The notes under the pieces are model-generated. The model searched no databases and was not told the DNA's origin. It saw nothing but the letters and a program-made list of their open reading frames with translations. This document shows, piece by piece, positions 32,529-40,915 of a DNA stretch of 64,000 nt (position 1 is the first letter of the stretch; every line of letters begins with the position of its first letter). Made by a program: the position numbers and the translations under genes. This DNA is from a virus, in the IMG/VR virus record IMGVR_UViG_3300037264_007554, positions 1 through 64,000 of that record, one strand, 5' to 3'.

Positions 32529-32565
32529 GCCTGAACTTTACCTCACACCGACGAAGGCACGCAAA

Positions 32566-32766
32566 TTAGCGGCCGCAGTTGCAGTCGCGCTTCCGGCGCA
32601 AGGGTGCCCCAGCCATTCTCTGCGGGTTTTTCTTCCCGCTCGACGCCGCAAGGCCGATGGCGGCCGCCAGACCTCCCAGGATCCCGACAGCGACAACGGC
32701 CTTGCCGGTATTCGACATCGGCGCGGATTCCGTCGCACCAAAATTTTCTCTCCGTCTCAGAAACAT
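32566..32766 (-). CDS. Small membrane protein, 66 aa
   Basis: One membrane helix (AVVAVGILGGLAAAIGLAAS) and a basic Cys tail (RRKRDCNCGR). The ATG at 32766 lies 5 nt after the previous stop; the internal MSNTG (32718) is an alternative. One of several single-helix proteins in the virion operon. Confidence 0.65.
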   Translation of the reverse strand: MFLRRRENFGATESAPMSNTGKAVVAVGILGGLAAAIGLAASSGKKNPQRMAGAPLRRKRDCNCGR

Positions 32767-32771
32767 ACAGG

Positions 32772-33731
32772 TTAACGCCTTCGACTCATGCGGTTGCTCT
32801 CATCAATCCACTGCTTGACATCAGACAGGCTATCAAACTTTAGAAATCTTTCACCTGTGTAGATTTCGTAGTACCCGCTCGGATGCAGTTTGGTGATTAG
32901 CCTACCTTTGTACATTCTGTTCCCAGTCTCCCGACGCGATCCAGCAAACCCAGCACCGTCGATCGCATCCGAAGGCCCTTCGCCTCCGCCCTTTTTCACC
33001 GCGCGATAGACCAAGTACCCCACGGCGGTCACCCCGATGACGATGAGGAATGTGCTGATGAATCCGGCGGATGCTTGCGGAGCTTCACTCCCGATTCCCT
33101 TGCACGTCTTCGTAGCTTCCGCACGCGACACCTTGCCTGTGCTCATCACACGATCAACGCAATCGAGCTGCGTCTGCACATGAATGATTTCGGCTTTCGC
33201 AGTTTCGATGGCAGCGCCCGGCCAGTTCTTGATGACCACTGCCGTGAGCGTCACGGCCGTCACACCGAGTACGAACACGATGGCGATCCAGGCGAGCGCC
33301 GGGAGCGCACCAAGAGTACCTGCGAAAGCACCTGCCATCGGTGCGTTGTCAAGACAGCCGGGGATGGAATACACCGTGGGCATCACCGGCCGAGGCTTCG
33401 TCACCGTCGCCATGAGGGTGCCGCTCGAATCGTAGACGTACTGCACGATCTTGTAGCTCGGATTCTGCGCGAGAATCTGGTTGAACACCGACTGCGCGGC
33501 TGTCTGGTACGCCCTCACGGCGTTGTTGTGCGCCACCTGCACGTCGCACGGGATCGCTGCGCCGTACACGCGATCAATACGCGAAGCCTGGGCCTGCAGC
33601 ACCCGGTACAGGTCCGCGATCTGCCCGATTGCAACGTCGGCCGGGACTGCACCCGGCGGGAGCACCTGGGGCAAGATCGGCGCCTGTGAATCACCTGCCC
33701 CGAGCCTTCCGAGTGCTACCTGTTCACCCAT
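32772..33731 (-). CDS. 319-aa protein with two membrane helices
   Basis: Membrane segments near 145-170 (LAWIAIVFVLGVTAVTLTAVVI) and 225-245 (ISTFLIVIGVTAVGYLVYRAV). Between them lies a helical region with two Cys. The C-terminus is a small domain (LITKLHPSGYYEIYTGERFLKF), the N-terminus helical with one Cys (AIPCDVQ). A virion-membrane or injection protein is a reasonable guess from context. Confidence 0.75.
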   Translation of the reverse strand: MGEQVALGRLGAGDSQAPILPQVLPPGAVPADVAIGQIADLYRVLQAQASRIDRVYGAAIPCDVQVAHNNAVRAYQTAAQSVFNQILAQNPSYKIVQYVYDSSGTLMATVTKPRPVMPTVYSIPGCLDNAPMAGAFAGTLGALPALAWIAIVFVLGVTAVTLTAVVIKNWPGAAIETAKAEIIHVQTQLDCVDRVMSTGKVSRAEATKTCKGIGSEAPQASAGFISTFLIVIGVTAVGYLVYRAVKKGGGEGPSDAIDGAGFAGSRRETGNRMYKGRLITKLHPSGYYEIYTGERFLKFDSLSDVKQWIDESNRMSRRR

Positions 33732-33733
33732 GG

Positions 33734-34192
33734 CTACTTGAGTCTCGAAAAGAGCACCGCAGAGCGGCCTGCGATCCCGGCCACCGTGGCACCGGTGCCG
33801 AAACCCAGTAGCGAGCCGAAGCCGACGTTGCGCAGACGATTGCTCGGATCTGAAAACAAGAACGCCGCACCGAACCCGAGGAGCGTGCAGCCTAGAATCG
33901 AAAATATCGCCAAATTTTTACCCGCGAACTCACCCGCGTACGTTTCGATTGCACCGAGCGCTCCGGCCGGAACGAGACGACCGTCCGGCAAGAACTTCCG
34001 CGGCTCATCGAAGTACGGGTCACGGGCCCAGCCTGACTCCGGATCCGGGGCTCCCGGGAAAGGCGTGCGCGAGACCATCACGGTCTCATCGGCTGGGACA
34101 AGCCGGAACGGCGATCTCCGCAACGGCCCGCCGCCGCTGTCCGGATTGTTGTCCGGGGAAACCCGAACTTGAGCACCGTAACCGAAGTGCAT
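33734..34192 (-). CDS. 152-aa protein with two hydrophobic helices
   Basis: The N-terminal half is Pro/Arg-rich and soluble (MHFGYGAQVRVSPDNNPDSG). The C-terminal half has two glycine-rich membrane segments (LAIFSILGCTLLGFGAAFLF and GSLLGFGTGATVAGIAG). Typical of membrane-associated virion proteins. Unknown family. Confidence 0.72.
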   Translation of the reverse strand: MHFGYGAQVRVSPDNNPDSGGGPLRRSPFRLVPADETVMVSRTPFPGAPDPESGWARDPYFDEPRKFLPDGRLVPAGALGAIETYAGEFAGKNLAIFSILGCTLLGFGAAFLFSDPSNRLRNVGFGSLLGFGTGATVAGIAGRSAVLFSRLK

Positions 34193-34204
34193 GAACTTCC
34201 TCCC

Positions 34205-34702
34205 TTAGATACCGTTCGGATCGCGGTCTTCGTCCTTCGGCTCCATCAGATCAAAATGCACAACGAAAAGACTGCTACCCGACTCGACGTTGGGAGTCAG
34301 AAGCCTGATGGTGGGCCCATAACTCGGATCTGGGAAAGCCGTGGCACTGATGACAGGGCCGCCTGACTCGGTCGAATCAAGATTGTTGATGATGCTCCGC
34401 GAGAGAAGAAAGCCGGGGATGTTCGACACGTTGTTGTAGTGGTAGATCGAAAGTCGCCAGTTGAGCCGCGCGCGCGGAACAAACGCGGGGTTCGCCACAC
34501 CATTCAGGATCGCCGGGTTCGGAAACACAATCGGACGGCCGCGCCACTCGTAATACGCACCCAACGCACTCACAGTCAACGGAGTTACCGCAACGCCACC
34601 TGAACCGACAGGAGCCGAACGCGAGCCCGGCGCATTACGCACGGCGATGTCGAGATCGTTGCTTTCGGTCGGCATCTGGCAGATGTACGTTCGTGAAATC
34701 AT
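34205..34702 (-). CDS. 165-aa beta-rich structural protein
   Basis: Predominantly strands and loops (DLDIAVRNAPGSRSAP, ARLNWRLSIYHYNNVSN, SSLFVVHFDLMEP). No membrane helix. Likely a capsid, vertex or spike component, since it lies between membrane proteins and the SLT enzyme. Fold not provable by eye. Confidence 0.7.
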   Translation of the reverse strand: MISRTYICQMPTESNDLDIAVRNAPGSRSAPVGSGGVAVTPLTVSALGAYYEWRGRPIVFPNPAILNGVANPAFVPRARLNWRLSIYHYNNVSNIPGFLLSRSIINNLDSTESGGPVISATAFPDPSYGPTIRLLTPNVESGSSLFVVHFDLMEPKDEDRDPNGI

Positions 34703-34714
34703 GATGCAGCCATC

Positions 34715-35347
34715 CTATACCAGAGCCGACGCCCGAACCAAATTAGCGTCCCAGGCAGGGAGAGAAGCCAGATAGGGCTGCCCTGTCAGCTTGTCTATGA
34801 ACAGGCTTGGGTCGCGGCCTTGTTCCACAGCGCTGCTGGCCTGGACACCGCGGTACTGCAGGCGCAAGAGCCTCTCCAGGGGGACTTTTGACGGCCGCTT
34901 TTCCAACGCCCTGCGAACTCTATCGTACACCCCCCGCAAGATCTTTGTACCCCACTCGATGTTGATGTCCGGCTCGAACAGCATCGTCCGCGTGACACCC
35001 GCGGCCGCCAACGCCGGTCCGTGTGCCTTGGTGTTGATCTGCATCAGCCCAATCGACGCACCTTCCGGGAGCACGTGGTAGTCGCCCACACACGTCGGGT
35101 TGCCGCTGGACTCCGCCAAGATGGTCGCGACCACCCACTTCGCCGGAAGGCCCCGTGCGGCTGCCCATTTTCGCGCCAGGTTGATGATCTCGGGCGTGAG
35201 CTTGCGGGGCTTGCAATAGCCGCTTCGCGCCCTGGCGGCCGCCGCAGGCGTCGCCAGCATAAGCAGCAAGCCGAGCGCTGCAGCAGCCGCGATAATAGGA
35301 ACGGCTACCCGCGTTGCACGTGCAGGCCGCCGCGTACGCCGCCGCAT
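34715..35347 (-). CDS. Lytic transglycosylase (SLT) with N-terminal anchor
   Basis: 210 aa. A basic start and membrane/signal segment (VAVPIIAAAAALGLLLMLATPAAA, ~14-38) precede a goose-lysozyme-like SLT domain: catalytic Glu79 in ILAESSGNP, and GASIGLMQINTKAHG. It cuts the MurNAc-GlcNAc bond with 1,6-anhydro product. Anchored SLTs occur in membrane-containing phages (for example PRD1 P7) as well as tailed ones; they open the wall during entry. Confidence 0.88.
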   Translation of the reverse strand: MRRRTRRPARATRVAVPIIAAAAALGLLLMLATPAAAARARSGYCKPRKLTPEIINLARKWAAARGLPAKWVVATILAESSGNPTCVGDYHVLPEGASIGLMQINTKAHGPALAAAGVTRTMLFEPDINIEWGTKILRGVYDRVRRALEKRPSKVPLERLLRLQYRGVQASSAVEQGRDPSLFIDKLTGQPYLASLPAWDANLVRASALV

Positions 35348-35349
35348 GG

Positions 35350-35808
35350 TTACACCCGACGCTCTCGGTCGCCGATGAGGATGGGAGCGATCTGCACACG
35401 CAACGGCAGCCAGGTTGGCGCGTCCGTCACAGCGTAGAGAGGCTGGTTGCCGGGAAGCACGATCTGGTAGGGCAAAAAAGCAGGAAGCGCATGGCCGTTG
35501 CTCACGCGCACACCTGCGTTCCCGACGAAAATCGAGAACCCGACGAACGGTGCAGAGAGCGTGATCAGACGCGACGCGCGTCCGGCCGGAACGATGAGCG
35601 TCGGCTCGACTCCGCTTCCGGCGAGCGCAGACTCAGGAATCACCTGCGCAGAAAAGAGATCTGTAGGAGGAGGTGCACCGGTCTCCGACCCGAGAACTTC
35701 GGCATTCGCCTGGCCGGGAATGCCGTTAGATGTCGAGCCAAGAGACTCGGCGCCCGGGTTCCCGAACGACCGCTCTCCCAGGATTTGCGCAACAGATCGC
35801 GGCGCCAT
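35350..35808 (-). CDS. 152-aa beta-rich structural protein, jelly-roll candidate
   Basis: After a flexible Gly/Ser/Ala N-terminus, evenly spaced strands (LITLSAPFVGFSIFVGN, QIVLPGNQPLYAVTD, LRVQIAPILIG) suggest a single beta sandwich. It lies next to another such protein. Possible penton or spike protein; not proven. Confidence 0.7.
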   Translation of the reverse strand: MAPRSVAQILGERSFGNPGAESLGSTSNGIPGQANAEVLGSETGAPPPTDLFSAQVIPESALAGSGVEPTLIVPAGRASRLITLSAPFVGFSIFVGNAGVRVSNGHALPAFLPYQIVLPGNQPLYAVTDAPTWLPLRVQIAPILIGDRERRV

Positions 35809-35809
35809 G

Positions 35810-36307
35810 TTACGTGCGCGGAATCAACAGGGAGCCGATGAAATTGATGTCGACGGTGATCGGGTTGACGGTGTCGAGATTGTCGACCGTGATGGTGAGC
35901 GCGCCTCCCTTCGGCCGCACGACCCACGGAAACGTCAACTTCCAGGCACCGGTGTCGTCATCGACGAGCAGGGCAACCATGGCCTGGGTCTTCATCCAGT
36001 CCATGGTGAAGATCTGATCCTTGATGTTGATCCGCCAGTCGCGGAACGTGTGCGCCGGATCCTGACTGAACTTGATGCGCTCAACCTCGAACGGGTATTC
36101 GAGCGCGTTGCTGAAGTCCGTGCCGGTAAGCACTTGCCCCGACAACCCTGCGCCGATCACCGCGCTCGTGCGCAGCGCCATCGAAAACGGAAAGCGCACG
36201 ATGGGTTGATCGACGATAGGCTTGATGCGATCGATCACGCCTTTGATGAGCGGCGCGAGTTGGAGAAGACTGGCCTCGATTCCTTCTGATGGCGGCATGG
36301 GAGTCAT
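35810..36307 (-). CDS. 165-aa beta-sandwich structural protein, minor capsid candidate
   Basis: ATG at 36307 (MTPMPPSEGIEASLLQ). The second half alternates strands and ends FPWVVRPKGGALTITVDNL..ITVDINFIGSLL, the 'R-G-G-x-L-x-V-x-V-x-N .. V-x-I-x-x-x-G' pattern common in jelly-roll capsid proteins. It is separated from the upstream 253-aa gene by a terminator, so it is made at a lower level. Candidate small capsid protein. Confidence 0.7.
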   Translation of the reverse strand: MTPMPPSEGIEASLLQLAPLIKGVIDRIKPIVDQPIVRFPFSMALRTSAVIGAGLSGQVLTGTDFSNALEYPFEVERIKFSQDPAHTFRDWRINIKDQIFTMDWMKTQAMVALLVDDDTGAWKLTFPWVVRPKGGALTITVDNLDTVNPITVDINFIGSLLIPRT

Positions 36308-36355
36308 ATTGCCGATTCTTGTGCAACGCTGCAAGTTACGTCCAGTCGCCTTGCC

Positions 36356-36396
36356 CCAAAAGAAAAACGCCCCGGCAGCTTTCGCCGCCGGAGCGT
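36356..36396 (-). terminator. Rho-independent terminator after the 253-aa gene
   Basis: On the minus strand the stem CGCTCCGGC/GCCGGGGCG (36368-36376 and 36387-36395) is followed by TTTTTCTTTT. It lies 35 nt past the stop at 36431 and would limit read-through to the genes to the left. Confidence 0.85.
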
Positions 36397-36430
36397 CCTT
36401 CCGACCTTCGCTTTGCGTTGCCGCTTTGCG

Positions 36431-37192
36431 CTAGGTGACCGGACGCTTGACCAACCCTTCGAGGGTCTCGCGGACGTCGAAGCCCAGCGACGTCGCGGGC
36501 AGGCCGGTCCAGTCGGCGTAGCCCTGGATGAACGTCGGGCCCGCGCCCAGAGCGAGGCCGAGCGCCGCCTGCGGCCGCAGCTTCGCGGTGTACCCGATGT
36601 TCGGGCGCAACCAGATCGGGAGCACGAACGCCCCCTGATCACGCGGGGAGGGCGGACCGTTGTTCGCCACTTCCTGCGAGGTGTTCGTGGTGAACACGTG
36701 GATGCCCGACCCCTGGGGGTATTCCTCGATCGGCCCCTCGGACTGCACCTTCTGGTTCACAGTGAACTTGTGGAAGGTCTTCCGCATGAAGTCGAACAAC
36801 ACACCACCCGACGTGACGGCCGGATCGTAGCCGCCGACGCGAGTCGCGCGCGACAACTGCACCCCCGCCGTGTCCTGCAGCGCGAACGCTGCCACACCGG
36901 CCGCCGAGCCCATCTCGCGGACGATCTCGATCTGGATGCTGTAGATCAGCATCTCCCAGCCCTGCTGGAGCCCGTTGTCACCCGAACGCGAGATGTTGGT
37001 GTCCACCTCGGTCAAGATGCGGGAGCCGCCGGGGATCGGCGAACCGATGCCGCCGATGAAGGCGATGATCTCTTGCGAGTCATTGCCCTGGAACTCCACG
37101 GTGTGGAAGAGACGATCGTGCGTCCAGTCCGCGAACTGGATTGCGAACGGTACGCCTCGAACTCGAACTGTCAGTGTGCCCGTGTCAGCCAT
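36431..37192 (-). CDS. Major capsid protein candidate, 253 aa
   Basis: ATG at 37192 with a strong leader (AAAAAAGGAAACGAC). Beta-rich throughout, with DTNISRSGDNGLQQGWEMLI followed by strands, and a C-terminal FVLPIWLRPNIGYTAKLRPQ. No membrane helix, no HK97-type signature. It stands alone between a 127-nt leader region and a strong terminator, the usual sign of a very highly expressed gene. The length is in the range of single or double jelly-roll capsid proteins such as PM2 P2 (about 270 aa). Assignment is by context and strand pattern only. Confidence 0.6.
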   Translation of the reverse strand: MADTGTLTVRVRGVPFAIQFADWTHDRLFHTVEFQGNDSQEIIAFIGGIGSPIPGGSRILTEVDTNISRSGDNGLQQGWEMLIYSIQIEIVREMGSAAGVAAFALQDTAGVQLSRATRVGGYDPAVTSGGVLFDFMRKTFHKFTVNQKVQSEGPIEEYPQGSGIHVFTTNTSQEVANNGPPSPRDQGAFVLPIWLRPNIGYTAKLRPQAALGLALGAGPTFIQGYADWTGLPATSLGFDVRETLEGLVKRPVT

Positions 37193-37263
37193 TGTCGTTT
37201 CCTTTTTTGTTTCGGGGTCGGCTTTGCCGGTTTGGTCCCGAATACCTGGCATCGAACTGGTTT

Positions 37264-37300
37264 TGAGGCGCGACGACGGCCGATGCCAGACCGCCGTCGC
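37264..37300 (-). other. GC-rich hairpin between 37320 gene and the capsid candidate
   Basis: The minus-strand sequence GCGACGGCGG..CCGTCGTCGC can fold into a stem of about nine pairs with a loop near 37280. There is no T tract, so it may stabilise an mRNA end or attenuate rather than terminate. Confidence 0.45.
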
Positions 37301-37319
37301 GTCTTTCAGGACAGACGAA

Positions 37320-37817
37320 CTAGGACAGGAAGTTCGAGCCGAAGGCGCCGAGCAGCTCGACATCGGGGACGCCACCGGCGCCACTCATGTCTTGCTCGGG
37401 GACCACGGTCCCGAACATGCCGGTCGAGCCCGAGCCCGAATCCAGCAACTGCACGTCACCCGCCGGGACACCGGTGTTGGCACCGAAGTACCCCGCCAGC
37501 TCCTGCTCGGGCGTGATCACGCCGAGGTAGCCCTGCATCGGGCCACCCATGACCATGTCCTCGATCTGGCGGGGGATACCCACCAGCGCGGCCGTCGCCA
37601 GGCCCTGGATGCCCATGCGCCGGTAGCGCGGCGAGAACATCAGTCCCGCCGAGATCCCGCCGCCGAGCAACGTGCCGATCAGGCCCGCCCACTTGGTGAT
37701 GGGTTTGCCCTTGAAGAGCATTTTGGTCGCCAGCATGCCCACCTGAGCAGCGCCGCCGCCGATCAGCGGACCTGCCAGGTCTTCGCCGACTCCCTCGAAA
37801 TCTCCGAAGTCATCCAT
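37320..37817 (-). CDS. 165-aa Gly-rich membrane-associated protein
   Basis: Start with AAGAAGGAAACAAC upstream. Acidic head (MDDFGDFEGVGEDLAG), then Gly-rich hydrophobic helices (AGLIGTLLGGGISAGLM, IQGLATAALVGIP). The C-terminus has two similar motifs (GVITPEQELAG and GTVVPEQDMSG), an internal repeat. Likely virion membrane protein. Confidence 0.72.
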   Translation of the reverse strand: MDDFGDFEGVGEDLAGPLIGGGAAQVGMLATKMLFKGKPITKWAGLIGTLLGGGISAGLMFSPRYRRMGIQGLATAALVGIPRQIEDMVMGGPMQGYLGVITPEQELAGYFGANTGVPAGDVQLLDSGSGSTGMFGTVVPEQDMSGAGGVPDVELLGAFGSNFLS

Positions 37818-37877
37818 TGGTGTTGTTTCCTTCTTGAAAAATTTGTTGCTGGTTTGGGGTTTTGGGTTTCGCGAGAA

Positions 37878-37967
37878 CTAGCGGCGAGCGCGCTTGTTCT
37901 TCAGGCACTGGCCCTTGCGGCGGCCGCGCTTCACGATTCCGAACTTGCAGTGTCGCTTCCTTGCCAT
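37878..37967 (-). CDS. 29-aa Arg/Lys/Cys micro-protein
   Basis: A 30-codon frame, MARKRHCKFGIVKRGRRKGQ and then CLKNKRARR, preceded by AGAGGAGAT at proper distance. Two Cys and 14 basic residues. Related in style to the 57-aa and 48-aa proteins at 38951 and 54618 (MAR.., HCK, C-terminal basic tail). Probably a virion-internal, DNA-condensing peptide (inference). Confidence 0.72.
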   Translation of the reverse strand: MARKRHCKFGIVKRGRRKGQCLKNKRARR

Positions 37968-38012
37968 GCCGATCTCCTCTGTTGTTGGTTGATTTTCTCG
38001 GACAAAAATTTT

Positions 38013-38564
38013 CTAGCTGATCGCCGCCCGGGACGTGATGATCTGGCCGTCCTTGTCGCGCTGGTAATCGGCCGACGGGATGCTGGCGTAGCCGCGCCTC
38101 CGGAGCGCGTAGAGAGCCACGGCCGCGGCGCCCACGCCTGCGACTCCGCCCACGATCGCGCCGCGCGTGCGGCTGTCCGGCGCACCGAAGATCCCGCCGA
38201 GGATTCCGACGACCGCACCGACACCGGCACCGAGGATCCAGTGCTTCTTGTCGATCGTCCCGACCACTGCCCCTGCCTCGCCGAAGCCGGAGTAGCCGAA
38301 GCCGTTGATCGGCGCGACACCCGGCTGCATTGCCACCGGTGCATTCGTCACGCCCTGAACGTGCCGCTCGGAGATGTCCTGACGCGCGTTGATCGGATTG
38401 AACGGCGAGATGACGCCCGTTCGCATGACGAACTGAGGAATCGAATCCATGTCGCTGTGTCCGAATTGTCCTTGCAGCACCGTTGAACCTTTCCAGCGGC
38501 CAAAAGCAAAACGGCGTCCGACACGAGCCTTCTCGTGAGGGACGCCGTTGTCTACGGTCGCCAT
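38013..38564 (-). CDS. 183-aa protein with Gly-rich membrane segments
   Basis: The ATG at 38564 (MATVDNGVPHEKARVG) is favoured by AGGGGG upstream; an ATG eight codons earlier is possible. A soluble N-terminal half is followed by two Gly/Ala membrane segments (WILGAGVGAVVGILGGIFGA and IVGGVAGVGAAAVALYAL). Virion operon; the promoter at 38601-38629 drives it. Confidence 0.72.
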   Translation of the reverse strand: MATVDNGVPHEKARVGRRFAFGRWKGSTVLQGQFGHSDMDSIPQFVMRTGVISPFNPINARQDISERHVQGVTNAPVAMQPGVAPINGFGYSGFGEAGAVVGTIDKKHWILGAGVGAVVGILGGIFGAPDSRTRGAIVGGVAGVGAAAVALYALRRRGYASIPSADYQRDKDGQIITSRAAIS

Positions 38565-38600
38565 GGGTTGTGCCCCCTGCGAGAGCACTATGTACCAAGA

Positions 38601-38629
38601 GGATTACAGGGCTATTTCCCGGCTGTCAA
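38601..38629 (-). promoter_or_regulatory. Promoter with leader for the capsid operon
   Basis: Minus strand TTGACA (38624-38629), 17 nt, TAATCC (38601-38606) with an extended TG just before it. The gene start at 38564 is ~37 nt on, with a Shine-Dalgarno. This is the leader type, in contrast to the divergent near-leaderless promoter at 38648. Confidence 0.65.
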
Positions 38630-38647
38630 ATTAAGCGGACCGCTATT

Positions 38648-38676
38648 TTGCGTGCGTTGCAAAATCGGCCTACTGT
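38648..38676 (+). promoter_or_regulatory. Candidate near-leaderless promoter for the 38683 gene
   Basis: TTGCGT (38648-38653), 17 nt, TACTGT (38671-38676), then TTCGAC and ATG. Confidence 0.6.
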
Positions 38677-38682
38677 TTCGAC

Positions 38683-38937
38683 ATGCGTGGCTCGATCTCC
38701 CAGAGCATCATCGGCAAACTGACCGAAGCCGAAGTTCCAGTTCCGTTCTGGAAATTCGCAGTACCGATCGTCGCAGGCAGCGTGGCCGGGAGAGGCGCCG
38801 CCTACCTCGTCAAGAACACATTCGTGGAATCATCCCCACGCACGCAAGAAACCGCCAGCATCGTCGCGGGCATTGCTGCCTTCTGGATCGTTGCTGGCGG
38901 CACCTGGATCGCACTGTCGCCGAAGCGCGGCGCCTGA
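38683..38937 (+). CDS. 84-aa membrane protein on the opposite strand
   Basis: Lone rightward gene in the leftward block. Two membrane segments (FWKFAVPIVAGSVAGRGAAYL and SIVAGIAAFWIVAGGTWIAL) with a short charged loop between (SSPRTQE). A holin-like layout. A promoter pair ends six bases before the ATG and no competing leftward frame exists, which supports it. It ends 13 nt before the stop of the convergent 57-aa gene. Confidence 0.68.
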   Translation: MRGSISQSIIGKLTEAEVPVPFWKFAVPIVAGSVAGRGAAYLVKNTFVESSPRTQETASIVAGIAAFWIVAGGTWIALSPKRGA

Positions 38938-38950
38938 GCGGCGCGCGCGG

Positions 38951-39124
38951 CTATCTGCGCTTACCGCGGCGGCCGGAGCGGCAGCGGTTGAAGCCCTTGA
39001 AGCAGCTTCGGCCGGTCTGCGGGCTCAGCGCGGGCCCCGACTTCAAGCAGCTCTTGAGCGCGGTCTTGCAATGAGCGGGAGCGCTTGCTCCTCCGCGGCC
39101 GGACTTTCTTCGACGACGTGCCAT
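38951..39124 (-). CDS. 57-aa Arg/Lys/Cys micro-protein
   Basis: MARRRRKSGRGGASAPAHCK at the start, then CxxxxxxxC spacing and SCFKGFNRCRSGRRGKRR at the end; GGGAGAATCACC precedes the ATG. It shares HCKxAL..C and C(F/M)K..FN.C with the 48-aa protein at 54618. Four Cys may pair or bind metal. A DNA-binding virion peptide is inferred. Confidence 0.75.
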   Translation of the reverse strand: MARRRRKSGRGGASAPAHCKTALKSCLKSGPALSPQTGRSCFKGFNRCRSGRRGKRR

Positions 39125-39136
39125 GGTGATTCTCCC

Positions 39137-40867
39137 TTACGCGGTTCTGAGACGCCGACGTGGCGCCGATCGGTATCCACTCTGCGACTTTTTTCCGCGG
39201 AACGCAAAATAGCCGATCGTTCCGAGACCGATCACGCCCACACCGGCGGCGATGTAGTGCCAGACCGGACGCTTCCCTTGTACTGCTTGCGTGGCTGCCT
39301 GCGCCTGTTCCACCTGCGCCGCAGCCGCCTGCGTCTCCTGCGTCGCCTGCGCGACTGCTTCTTTCGCTTGTGCTTCCTGTGCAGGTGTTGTCGCCTGCGC
39401 TGCAGCAGCCTGCGCTACAGCCTGCGCAGCCAGTGCCCGATCCATCTGTGCCTGTGCCGCTGCTTCCTGGGCCTTCGCCGCCGCTACCGCCTCCGCCTCC
39501 GCCCGTGCCTGCGCGGCCGCGGCCGCAGCCTGCTCTGCTGTGGGCAACTGCTCCGCGGGAACCGCCGGTGTCTGAGCAGGTGTCGTGGCCGTGGCCGCCA
39601 CGATCTGATCGGGCTCCGGAGAAGGCTTCGGAACTTCCGTCACCTGTGTCGGAGTCTCACCACACTCTGCAATCCTTGCCGCGAGGTTGTTCGCAATACT
39701 TTCAGCCTTGGCCGACACCTGCGCGATCGAGTACCCGGGGCTCAGACCGGTGTGAGGTAGCTTGGAACAGGGCCCCACGTCACTCAACGCTCTGTTCACG
39801 GCCGCCGTCGTCTTCGGACCGTTGATCCCGTCAACGGGAACAGTCAGACCTGGATCTTTTGCGAGCAGTGCAAGCTGCCCGAGGCTCTGCTGGATCTGTG
39901 TGATCGCTGCCGAGCGCGAAAGCCCAGGCTTCGGAGCTGCTGCCGGGAGCTTCGGCGGTTTCACACCGAGTTGTGCCAGATGTGCTTCGACGATCTTCGC
40001 AATGCTCTCCGCATTCATCACGATGTCGGACTGGCTCAACATGCCCGTACGAAACTGCGAAGGCGCAGTCGCGATGCTCGCCAACGCTCTGTTGACGGCG
40101 GTCGCCGTCTTCGGTCCGATCAAGCCGTCGGCACCGATCTGCAAGACCTTGTCGCCGAGCTTTTTGCCGAGCGCTGCGATTGCCTGCTGCAACCGCTGCA
40201 CGGTCGGCGACTTGGTAGGCTTGGACGGAGCCGGAGCCACCGGCTTCGTCACTATCGAAGCCTTCGCATTGGCCTCGCTCGTGATCGAAGTGACGATGTT
40301 CGGGTTCGTCAGATCCGCGGCCGTCACCTGACGCGAGTACACGCCATAAGACGACACGGCCTTGTTCACGGCCGCGACCGTCTTCGGACCGACAGCACCA
40401 TCGGCCGCAATCATCAAGGTCTTGTCCCCGATCTTGCTGCCGAGCGAACGCAACGCATTTTGCATCGCCTGCACCTGAGAGCGACTCGCGCCTGCGGCCG
40501 GTCTCTTCGGCGCGACGGCCGGTGCAGCGGCTCGCGGAGCCGTTGTCGTGAGCAACTGTTTCGACCCAGGAGCGCTCCGGCTCGCGGCAGCCGATTCGAT
40601 CGCGCTCGAAAGAGGAGCTGCATTTTGCGAGACGTTCAACGGCGTGAGTTTGCCGGTACGCAGACTGGCGGGCGCCGTCGTCACGTACTTCGTCATCGCG
40701 CGATTCACGGCCGCCGCGGTCGCGGGCCCTGTGATCCCGTCGGCGTTGACCGCGAGAGCGGTATCGTTGACTGCAAAACCGAGAAGCGCGAGAGCGCGTT
40801 GCAAACGCGCGACGGCTGGCGAAGAGGCAGCGCCGAAACCGTAACCCATGAAGTGCTGGGACAACAT
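39137..40867 (-). CDS. Four-module peptidoglycan-binding protein with C-terminal membrane anchor
   Basis: 576 aa. Four repeats of a PG_binding-like unit, each closing with G(I/A/L)xGPxTxxAVN(R/K)A (near residues 43, 157, 247 and 348). An Ala/Gln/Glu-rich coil of about 95 residues follows, then a membrane helix (YIAAGVGVIGLGTIGYFAF) and a basic C-terminus. The AGGAAG before 40867 supports that start. It would hold the cell wall from a membrane, in a virion or in the host envelope. Such a long, C-terminally anchored wall binder is unusual for tailed phages. Confidence 0.82.
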   Translation of the reverse strand: MLSQHFMGYGFGAASSPAVARLQRALALLGFAVNDTALAVNADGITGPATAAAVNRAMTKYVTTAPASLRTGKLTPLNVSQNAAPLSSAIESAAASRSAPGSKQLLTTTAPRAAAPAVAPKRPAAGASRSQVQAMQNALRSLGSKIGDKTLMIAADGAVGPKTVAAVNKAVSSYGVYSRQVTAADLTNPNIVTSITSEANAKASIVTKPVAPAPSKPTKSPTVQRLQQAIAALGKKLGDKVLQIGADGLIGPKTATAVNRALASIATAPSQFRTGMLSQSDIVMNAESIAKIVEAHLAQLGVKPPKLPAAAPKPGLSRSAAITQIQQSLGQLALLAKDPGLTVPVDGINGPKTTAAVNRALSDVGPCSKLPHTGLSPGYSIAQVSAKAESIANNLAARIAECGETPTQVTEVPKPSPEPDQIVAATATTPAQTPAVPAEQLPTAEQAAAAAAQARAEAEAVAAAKAQEAAAQAQMDRALAAQAVAQAAAAQATTPAQEAQAKEAVAQATQETQAAAAQVEQAQAATQAVQGKRPVWHYIAAGVGVIGLGTIGYFAFRGKKSQSGYRSAPRRRLRTA

Positions 40868-40915
40868 CGTTCTTCCTACGAGCCAGAGTACGACAGGCCG
40901 GGGGAGCCGCGCAAA

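Noticed and set aside
36413-38486. Long rightward frames of 367 and 503 codons opposite the capsid candidate region
   Set aside because: They are antisense to well-supported leftward genes, are rich in Arg and His as expected for mirror frames of GC-rich DNA, and have no start signals.
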